The notes under the pieces were generated by a model. It searched no databases, was not told the DNA's origin, and saw nothing but the letters and a program-made list of their open reading frames with translations. A DNA stretch of 11,132 bases, taken from positions 1 to 11,132 of the forward strand of contig CAYFPJ010000026.1 in the NCBI GenBank assembly GCA_964344965.1, written 5' to 3'. The stretch is from UM-FILTER-37-12 sp964344965. Lineage in GTDB: Bacteria; Patescibacteriota; Patescibacteriia; Magasanikbacterales; UBA922. The translations under genes were made by a program, and so were the position numbers. Each line of letters opens with the position of its first letter. The stretch's first letter is position 1. Shown here one piece after another: positions 1-4,372 of this stretch.

Positions 1-53
1 TTGCTGCGGGGATGGCCCGATGAAGTCTTACTTAAACCAAATTTACTTTTATT
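1..53 (+). repeat. 53-bp dispersed repeat, copy 1
   Basis: Bases 1-53 are identical to 7380-7432; identity stops at base 54. The match begins at the first base of the window, so the repeat may extend further left. In copy 2 the bases just before it complete a hairpin (7371-7390) whose right arm lies inside the repeat. Copy 2 leads into a four-helix-bundle gene; copy 1 leads directly into a ThDP enzyme domain. Confidence 0.95.
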
Positions 54-700
54 ACTTTATGAAAGTAAAAGAAAAGATTGCCAAACATATTGCTGAATTT
101 GACCAGGACAATCGTTTTCCACTTATTCCTCAACGGGTGGTGTCTCTGGTGCGGGAGGCCTTGCCAGACGACGGCATGGTGACTCTTGATAATGGGATGT
201 ACAAGATCTGGTTTGCTCGCCAGTACCAGACAAGGCATCGTAATACTTTGTTACTCGATAACGCGCTTGCAACTATGGGTGCAGGTCTACCATCTGCCAT
301 GGGTGCCAAATATACCTATCCAGACAGGAAAGTGATAGCCGTGTGTGGTGATGGTGGATTTATGATGAATTCGCAGGATCTCGAGACTGCCATTCGAGAA
401 AAGTTACATATTGTCGTGTTGATCCTGAATGATAATGGGTATGGTATGATCAAGTGGAAGCAAGAAGGAATGGGTTTTGAGAATTTTGGTCTGGAATTTG
501 GCAATCCTGATTTTGTGAAATATGCCGAGAGCTATGGCGCTAAAGGATATCGGGTCGAGTCTGCAGATCACTTGCGAGAATTATTGCAAAAGTGTCTTGC
601 TGAACCAGCTGTGCATGTGATCGAAGTTCCTCTCGATTATTCTGAGAATAGCCGGGTGCTGACAAAGGAACTAGGGGAGATTGACTGTGATATAATTTAA
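2..700 (+). CDS. Acetolactate synthase-like ThDP-dependent enzyme, C-terminal part (5' partial)
   Basis: This is the C-terminal ThDP-binding domain of a pyruvate-decarboxylase/acetolactate-synthase family enzyme. The family decarboxylates a 2-oxo acid and either releases the aldehyde or condenses it with another acceptor. The ThDP/Mg motif is visible: GDG at bases 347-355 and NDN at 428-436, about 30 residues from end to end. Around it are MYKIWFARQY and LLDNALATMGAGLPSAMGA, typical of the family. Family members have about 550 residues; only about 210 are here, so the N-terminal and central domains are missing. Family-like sequence starts near the ATG at 59 (MKVKEKIAKH), which has no ribosome binding site. 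The frame has no stop back to base 2 and runs through the 53-bp repeat at 1-53. It is therefore either a gene cut by the window edge with an in-frame repeat, or a truncated or misjoined copy. It ends 7 bases before the aldehyde dehydrogenase gene, so the two are probably co-transcribed. The substrate cannot be told from this domain alone. Confidence 0.85.
   Translation, partial: CCGDGPMKSYLNQIYFYYFMKVKEKIAKHIAEFDQDNRFPLIPQRVVSLVREALPDDGMVTLDNGMYKIWFARQYQTRHRNTLLLDNALATMGAGLPSAMGAKYTYPDRKVIAVCGDGGFMMNSQDLETAIREKLHIVVLILNDNGYGMIKWKQEGMGFENFGLEFGNPDFVKYAESYGAKGYRVESADHLRELLQKCLAEPAVHVIEVPLDYSENSRVLTKELGEIDCDII
688..696 (+). promoter_or_regulatory. Candidate extended -10 promoter for the aldehyde dehydrogenase
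   Basis: TGATATAAT is a perfect extended -10 element (TGnTATAAT). It overlaps the last codons of the upstream ThDP enzyme gene and ends 11 bases before the ATG at 708. Transcription would start about 5 bases before the start codon, giving a nearly leaderless mRNA, which agrees with the lack of a Shine-Dalgarno sequence. There is no -35 box at normal spacing. An AT-rich gene junction could produce this by chance. Confidence 0.4.
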
Positions 701-707
701 TAAAAAT

Positions 708-2072
708 ATGCCTATCCAATCTTTAAATCCTGCAACAGGGCAGGTGGAAAAAACTTTTGATGCTTTGTCAGCAGAGCAGATAGAAGAAAAACTTGTAAAA
801 GCAGACCAAGCTTTCACTTCTTGGAAAAAGACTTCGTTTGTCGAACGATCGAAGTTGCTTTTGGCTGCTGCAGAAGAATTGAAAAGCAATGCTAGAAAAT
901 ACGGAGAGATCATGACAAGAGAAATGGGGAAGCCGATCATCCAAGCAATTTCAGAAGTGGAAAAATGCGCTTGGAACTGCGAGCATTATGCTGAGGATGG
1001 TGAAAAATATTTGCAGGCAGAAAAGATTGAGACTGAGGCTAGTGAGAGCTATGTTCAGTACGAACCGTTGGGAGTTGTGTTGCTCGTGATGCCTTGGAAC
1101 TTCCCACTGTGGCAAGTATTCCGCATGGCAGTACCGGTGATTATGGCTGGAAACACGGTCGTCTTGAAGCATGCTTCCAATGTCCCACAATCAGCCCTTG
1201 CTTGCGAAGAAGTATGTAAGCAAGCTGGGTTCCCAGAAGGAGTTTTCCAGACACTATTAATCGGATCTCGAGATGTAGAAGGGATTCTTCGTGATCCGCG
1301 AGTAAAAGGTGTCTCTCTCACGGGGAGTGAGAAAGCCGGGTCAATTGTCGCTGGGATTGCCGGGACAGAGATCAAGCCAGTGGTGATGGAACTTGGTGGA
1401 AGTGACCCGTTCATCGTCCTCGAGGATGCTGATATAGAGTTTGCTTGTGAGACAGCGAGAATTTCTCGGCTCTTGAATGGTGGACAGGTCTGTATTTCTG
1501 CCAAAAGGTTCTTGGTTCATGGTTCTAGGTTCAAGGATTTTTGTGATCGATTGAAGACTATTTTTGATGGTTACATTGTTGGTGATCCTATGGATGAAAA
1601 AACACAGATGGGGCCGATGTCGAGTGAGCAAGGAATGCTTGATATTGAAAGACAGGTGAATAGTTCAGTCGAGATGGGGGCAAAAATTTTGACAGGAGGT
1701 AGGAGGTTGGAGCGAGAAGGATTTTTTTATACTCCAACTATTCTAACTGATATCACACCAGAGATGCCGGCCTGGGAAGAAGAGACTTTTGGGCCAGTGG
1801 CTTCGATTATTTCTTTTGACACTGTCGACGAAGCAATTGCCATTGCGAACAATACAACGTTTGGTCTTGGTGCTAGCTTGTTCACCCAAGATATGGAATT
1901 AGCCAAGAAGGTCATTCCACAGATTGAAACTGGAATGGTCTTTGTAAATGGTTTTGTGAAGACTGATCCGAGATTGCCGACTGGTGGAGTGAAGAGATCT
2001 GGGGTGGGGAGAGAGCTGGGAGCGTGGGGGATACGGGCTTTTACGAATGTGAAGACTGTTTGGATAAAGTAG
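708..2072 (+). CDS. NAD(P)-dependent succinate-semialdehyde dehydrogenase (Sad/YneI-like)
   Basis: A complete 454-residue aldehyde dehydrogenase that oxidises an aldehyde to the acid with NAD(P)+ in the cytoplasm. Visible landmarks are PWNFPLWQV at 129-137 (oxyanion-hole Asn131), VLKH with Lys154, the nucleotide-binding LTGS at 204-207, MELGGSDPF with the general base Glu228, GGQVCISAKR with the catalytic Cys262, and EETFGPV with Glu359. The ELGGSDPFIVL block, the N-terminal SLNPATG and the short length resemble the Sad (YneI) class of succinate-semialdehyde dehydrogenases more than the longer GabD or betaine-aldehyde types. It starts at the ATG 7 bases after the upstream ThDP enzyme gene and has no Shine-Dalgarno sequence. 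The coding sequence contains four 7-bp tandem repeats (1507-1535) without an evident change in protein length. Family assignment is sure; the substrate is inferred. Confidence 0.95.
   Translation: MPIQSLNPATGQVEKTFDALSAEQIEEKLVKADQAFTSWKKTSFVERSKLLLAAAEELKSNARKYGEIMTREMGKPIIQAISEVEKCAWNCEHYAEDGEKYLQAEKIETEASESYVQYEPLGVVLLVMPWNFPLWQVFRMAVPVIMAGNTVVLKHASNVPQSALACEEVCKQAGFPEGVFQTLLIGSRDVEGILRDPRVKGVSLTGSEKAGSIVAGIAGTEIKPVVMELGGSDPFIVLEDADIEFACETARISRLLNGGQVCISAKRFLVHGSRFKDFCDRLKTIFDGYIVGDPMDEKTQMGPMSSEQGMLDIERQVNSSVEMGAKILTGGRRLEREGFFYTPTILTDITPEMPAWEEETFGPVASIISFDTVDEAIAIANNTTFGLGASLFTQDMELAKKVIPQIETGMVFVNGFVKTDPRLPTGGVKRSGVGRELGAWGIRAFTNVKTVWIK
1507..1535 (+). repeat. Heptamer tandem repeat inside the aldehyde dehydrogenase gene
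   Basis: Four consecutive 7-bp units occur here: GGTTCTT, GGTTCAT, then GGTTCTA, and GGTTCAA. All share GGTTC, and they are followed by GG. They encode a stretch right after the catalytic-Cys block (FLVHGSRFK). GGTTCAT differs by one base from AGTTCAT, a unit of the arrays at 7252-7281 and 7811-7839. Confidence 0.7.
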
Positions 2073-2074
2073 CG

Positions 2075-2103
2075 CATGGAGCATAGATCATGGAACATAG
2101 AAC
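2075..2103 (+). repeat. Heptamer tandem repeat after the aldehyde dehydrogenase gene
   Basis: Four 7-bp units start three bases after the dehydrogenase stop codon: CATGGAG, CATAGAT, then CATGGAA, and CATAGAA, plus one more C. The pattern is CAT(G/A)GAN. On the minus strand the units read GTTCTAT and GTTCCAT, similar to the units of the arrays flanking the four-helix-bundle cassette. Confidence 0.7.
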
Positions 2104-2118
2104 AAATTTGAAAAACAA

Positions 2119-2143
2119 AAAATCCCGATTTCGTCGGGATTTT
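2119..2143. terminator. Bidirectional intrinsic terminator
   Basis: A perfect 10-bp stem pairs AAAATCCCGA (2119-2128) with TCGGGATTTT (2134-2143) around the loop TTTCG. It has an A-run on the left and T-run on the right, so it can work in both directions. It lies between the converging aldehyde dehydrogenase (+) and the 273-aa hypothetical (-). Confidence 0.9.
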
Positions 2144-2154
2144 AAAATATATTT

Positions 2155-2976
2155 TTAGCTAATTTCTACCATAGTTGCTACTTCTGAAAGATGGGGTCTT
2201 CCCAAGACGTAGACATGAGTAATATTTTCTTTCTTTACCTTGAAGTATTTTGCACCCCCTAGTCTTTTTAGGTATTTGATCAATTTTTGATTGTCAGAAA
2301 GTCTCCCGTTTTCATCATGTAGCCTATTTGGAATTATTTCTCGTATAGCCTCTTTTGTCCCTTGTAGGGTGTAGACTCTACTGGTCGATCCATCGGTCTC
2401 AGGTACGTCTACCGGAAAAAATCCTAAAGATTCTAGCTTGTGATACAGTCTATGATCAGAATCTGATGGTACAGTAACATGGACTTCAGTATCACGGAAT
2501 TCTCCTGCCTTCAATGCAGTCTTGGATACCTTGAAAGGTATCTTTTCTCCTACTGTCTCATCAAATGGTCCACCTGAAAATTTTAGATTAATTGGTAGAT
2601 GCTCTGTCTCCATGTATAGATCTAATTTACCAGGATTATCTGCCAGATATTTTTGTATTGCGTCTACAGCTTTTCGGAAAGATTTTTCTGACCCCTTTGC
2701 TTCTTTTTTGTATCCTTTCCATGTCCAGTGTTCTTTTGGGGCATATTCTCCAGTCCCTTCCACAAAATCGTCTCTAAAGAAACCGTAATCCAAGAGAATA
2801 TCTATAAATTTTTGATCTTCAATAGGTTTTTGAGCATCTATATGGATATGCCACTGGACCATATCGTCTTCTTTTTTGCTATCTTTTTTATCCCATTTTT
2901 TCATTTCTTGATATGTGTTTGGTGGCTCTTGTCCTTTTTGTAGATAGTTGGTATAAGAGTGTTCTCTTCTATTCAT
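2155..2976 (-). CDS. Hypothetical protein, 273 aa, possible two-domain repeat
   Basis: I do not recognise the family. The protein is soluble and rich in charged residues, with no signal peptide or membrane segment. Residues 1-38 are polar and probably disordered. Two segments look alike: residues 40-68, with WHIHID followed by a helix ending in LLDYGFF, and residues 163-188, with TEVHVTV followed by a helix ending in LESLGFF. Each is followed by another predicted strand and helix (83-111 and 201-219). This suggests two copies of a small alpha/beta, ferredoxin-like domain; it is my reading, not a database match. The start is the ATG at 2974-2976, with only AT-rich sequence and no Shine-Dalgarno before it. 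It converges on the dehydrogenase gene with a shared terminator. Codon and base composition match the AT-rich neighbours, unlike the GC-rich gene upstream of it. Confidence 0.8.
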   Translation of the reverse strand: MNRREHSYTNYLQKGQEPPNTYQEMKKWDKKDSKKEDDMVQWHIHIDAQKPIEDQKFIDILLDYGFFRDDFVEGTGEYAPKEHWTWKGYKKEAKGSEKSFRKAVDAIQKYLADNPGKLDLYMETEHLPINLKFSGGPFDETVGEKIPFKVSKTALKAGEFRDTEVHVTVPSDSDHRLYHKLESLGFFPVDVPETDGSTSRVYTLQGTKEAIREIIPNRLHDENGRLSDNQKLIKYLKRLGGAKYFKVKKENITHVYVLGRPHLSEVATMVEIS

Positions 2977-3072
2977 ATTTTTGTGATTAGTTGAATTAAT
3001 TTATGTTTAGAATATTTTTTTTATTTTTTGTCACTCTCATCACGCCCCTCGTGAGAGGCGGGAAGTTGAGGT

Positions 3073-3146
3073 CCCTGCATTGGCGATCCGACGTTGGTCG
3101 GATTACTTTCCTCTGCAGGGTGACGCAGCCTTGAGGGCCCTGCGTC
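3073..3146 (-). other. GC-rich hairpin cluster downstream of the exported-protein gene
   Basis: Just beyond the stop of the GC-rich minus-strand gene are perfect inverted repeats. A 7-bp outer stem (CCCTGCA 3073-3079 with TGCAGGG 3114-3120) encloses a 7-bp inner stem (ATCCGAC 3086-3092 with GTCGGAT 3097-3103). A further 7-bp stem pairs GACGCAG 3122-3128 with CTGCGTC 3140-3146. None has a U-tract in the minus direction, so it is not a standard intrinsic terminator. It could act as a 3' end structure or be repeat remnants that travelled with the gene. Confidence 0.55.
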
Positions 3147-3157
3147 TGGCCAGTGGC

Positions 3158-3658
3158 TCACTTCACCGCCCAGCTGATGTTCAATCGCAGTCCGAAGACT
3201 GCGATCGTCTTGCCAGCTGTCAGATTGTGAGCGATCCCGACCGGGACCAGCACCGAGAGGTGCTTGTCGATTGGGATGATCGGAGCCAGAAGGCCCCCGA
3301 GGAGGTGGGACTCCTCCGACTCCCCGTAGGGAGGGTTGTGCCGGTAGAGGCCGACCACCCCCAGCGTGAACTCGGGGACGAGGCGGTAGGTCACCCCCGC
3401 CATGGCTTGGGGGCTTGGCTGGAACTTGGCGAAGGGGGTGAAGACCCCCACTTCGCTGATGAGGGCGAAGCCCGCCCCGAGAGGCTGAGCAATATTTACC
3501 CCGGTGACAACTCCCAGGGGGAGGCCCTCCCCGGTGTCGACGGACACAGGCATGATCAGGTGGGTGCCAACACCCAGTCTGGTCGATGGGGTTGCAGACT
3601 GGGCGGTGGCGGTGGCGGAGAGGGCGGTCAGGGCTAGGGTGGTGAGAAAGAACTTCAC
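3158..3658 (-). CDS. GC-rich gene for a small exported beta-rich protein
   Basis: A 166-codon gene starting with GTG at 3656-3658, preceded by a clear Shine-Dalgarno AAGGAG (3664-3669 on the plus strand) five bases upstream. Residues 1-19 form a classical signal peptide (MKFF, then a hydrophobic LTTLALTALSA core), with likely cleavage after ATA before QSATP. The mature ~147 residues are rich in Gly, Val, Leu and Pro in alternating hydrophobic patterns (for example GLRLNISWAVK at the end), suggesting beta strands, perhaps a small barrel. No specific family is recognised. Sampled lines of the gene are roughly 70% GC against roughly 35-45% around it, and the Shine-Dalgarno is unusual here, both pointing to acquisition from a high-GC donor. 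The opposite strand and other frames are also open, as expected at high GC, but only this frame has a start signal, promoter and signal peptide. An outer-membrane-like barrel would be odd in a monoderm cell. Confidence 0.75.
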   Translation of the reverse strand: MKFFLTTLALTALSATATAQSATPSTRLGVGTHLIMPVSVDTGEGLPLGVVTGVNIAQPLGAGFALISEVGVFTPFAKFQPSPQAMAGVTYRLVPEFTLGVVGLYRHNPPYGESEESHLLGGLLAPIIPIDKHLSVLVPVGIAHNLTAGKTIAVFGLRLNISWAVK

Positions 3659-3712
3659 GATTTCTCCTTACTTGCTGTTGATTTAAAGAACGATCTTCAA
3701 GCTTGATAGGCA

Positions 3713-3741
3713 ATATTATCATAAAAAAATGTATTTGTCAA
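3713..3741 (-). promoter_or_regulatory. Sigma70-type promoter for the exported-protein gene
   Basis: On the minus strand a perfect -35 TTGACA (3736-3741) is followed after 17 bases by TAATAT (3713-3718); GATAAT two bases closer is an alternative -10. Transcription would start near 3706, giving a leader of about 48 bases that holds the Shine-Dalgarno. The promoter sits in AT-rich sequence although its gene is GC-rich. Confidence 0.55.
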
Positions 3742-3803
3742 GTATTTTTAGCTTAAATTAGCTAAATATTAGTCATTTATGATCTGATGATTTTTGGCAC
3801 AGG

Positions 3804-3832
3804 TTGAAAAAATTACCTAAATAGAGTATAAT
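3804..3832 (+). promoter_or_regulatory. Sigma70-type promoter for the MazF-like toxin gene
   Basis: TTGAAA (3804-3809), a 17-base spacer and a perfect TATAAT (3827-3832). The predicted start is near 3839, about 40 bases before the ATG at 3879. Confidence 0.65.
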
Positions 3833-3836
3833 TATA

Positions 3837-3857
3837 TTGTCATAAAAAAAGTGACAA
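3837..3857 (+). promoter_or_regulatory. Candidate operator: inverted repeat at the toxin gene start site
   Basis: TTGTCA (3837-3842) and TGACAA (3852-3857) form a perfect inverted repeat with a 9-base spacer, over the predicted transcription start. A 16-base sequence TATTRTCATAAAAAAA overlaps it at 3835-3850 and recurs with one difference at 3714-3729, inside the divergent promoter. A shared repressor for the divergent pair is possible. The A-rich content makes chance a real alternative. Confidence 0.35.
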
Positions 3858-3878
3858 CTTATCAACAGCAATTTTTAT

Positions 3879-4268
3879 ATGGAGGACTTGCAAAGATTTG
3901 TAGAATGGACAAAATTTAAGATAAAGCTACATAAATCAAAGAAGTTGATATATTTTCGAGAACGAGAAATATGGTGGATTAGTTTTGGGATCAATATTGG
4001 ATATGAGGAGGATGGCAAACATGATAGCTTTGAAAGACCAGGTCTTATTATAAAAAAATTCAATAAAGACATGCTTTGGGTAGTGCCCTTGACCACAAAA
4101 TCAAAAACCGGTAAATATTATTACCAGTTTGAATATGAGGGTAAGAAATATTCCGTTATTTTGTCCCAATTGCGATTGGTTAGTGACAAAAGACTCCTTA
4201 GGAAGATTAGAAAACTAGAAATCGATCATTTTGCAGAGATCAATAAACAAATAAAAAAGTTTTTATAA
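3879..4268 (+). CDS. MazF/PemK-family endoribonuclease toxin, no antitoxin beside it
   Basis: A 129-residue protein with the MazF/PemK fold signature. Residues 29-39 (REIWWISFGIN) match the GEIxWVxFG opening strand. ERPGLIIKKF at 52-61 holds the conserved RP. WVVPLTTKSK at 67-76 holds the PLT(S/T) segment that carries the catalytic Thr in MazF, and SQLRLVSDKRL at 96-106 matches the QxRxxDxxRL block. Members of this family cleave mRNA at short sequence motifs. About 28 lysine-rich residues precede the usual family start, so it is a little longer than a typical ~110-aa MazF. The ATG at 3879 fits the promoter 40 bases upstream; there is no Shine-Dalgarno. No antitoxin-sized gene lies directly before or after it, so it is an orphan toxin, one controlled from elsewhere, or a domesticated RNase. 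Confidence 0.85.
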   Translation: MEDLQRFVEWTKFKIKLHKSKKLIYFREREIWWISFGINIGYEEDGKHDSFERPGLIIKKFNKDMLWVVPLTTKSKTGKYYYQFEYEGKKYSVILSQLRLVSDKRLLRKIRKLEIDHFAEINKQIKKFL

Positions 4269-4334
4269 AAAAACGATCCCCGACATGATGTCGGGGTCTC
4301 GGAGCTTCCTAAAATAAATAGGATGCCATTAATA
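4267..4334 (-). ncRNA. Candidate small RNA antisense to the end of the toxin transcript
   Basis: The minus-strand promoter at 4340-4367 would start an RNA near 4333. That RNA would contain a weak stem (TCCTA 4307-4311 with TAGGA 4319-4323), then a strong 8-bp stem (CCCCGACA 4278-4285 with TGTCGGGG 4289-4296, loop 3). Four bases later comes a run of seven T residues on the minus strand (4267-4273). No minus-strand reading frame of note follows. The RNA would be about 65 nt and its 3' end would just reach the toxin stop codon. The gap between stem and T-run is not ideal, so this is a hypothesis. Confidence 0.35.
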
Positions 4335-4339
4335 TTTTT

Positions 4340-4367
4340 ATTATAATCTATCCCAGATAATTGTCAA
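4340..4367 (-). promoter_or_regulatory. Minus-strand promoter with perfect -35 and -10 hexamers
   Basis: On the minus strand: TTGACA (4362-4367), a 16-base spacer, TATAAT (4340-4345). Both hexamers are exact consensus. It points leftward into the intergenic hairpin and the antisense side of the toxin gene, where there is no minus-strand gene until 3658. Its -10 overlaps the plus-strand TATAAT of the TrmB-type gene, so the two would compete. Confidence 0.55.
4342..4347 (+). promoter_or_regulatory. -10 box for the TrmB-type regulator
   Basis: A perfect TATAAT 25 bases before the ATG at 4373, with no convincing -35 at 16-18 bases. Transcription would start near 4354, leaving a ~19-base leader without a Shine-Dalgarno. 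It overlaps the minus-strand -10, so the two directions probably exclude each other. Confidence 0.45.
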
Positions 4368-4372
4368 GTCTA

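Noticed and set aside
50..61. 12-base match TATTACTTTATG before the ThDP segment and before transaldolase (6373-6384)
   Set aside because: AT-rich and short, ending in a start codon; the 53-bp repeat itself holds similar sequence. Chance is likely.
681..696. TTGACT with TATAAT as a full -35/-10 pair
   Set aside because: The spacing is only four bases, impossible for sigma70; only the extended -10 is kept.
3080..3637. Long plus-strand open frame in the GC-rich region
   Set aside because: High GC leaves several frames open. It has no promoter or ribosome site and a low-complexity translation; the minus frame with signal peptide, GTG, Shine-Dalgarno and -35/-10 is better.
3021..3722. Long minus-strand open frame in a second frame over the same region
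   Set aside because: Its translation is dominated by Pro, Arg, Gly and His with no conserved pattern, and it starts before the Shine-Dalgarno of the favoured gene. It is a by-product of GC bias.
4278..4296. Hairpin as plus-strand terminator of the toxin gene
   Set aside because: It is followed on the plus strand by TCTCGG, not a T-run. The T-run is on the minus-strand side.
4361..4372. TTG start for the TrmB-type regulator
   Set aside because: The ATG at 4373 fits the -10 box better and opens the conserved first helix. The four extra residues have no family support.
3659..4372. Antitoxin gene beside the MazF-like toxin
   Set aside because: No plausible 60-100 codon plus-strand frame precedes or follows the toxin; small frames here are antisense shadows.
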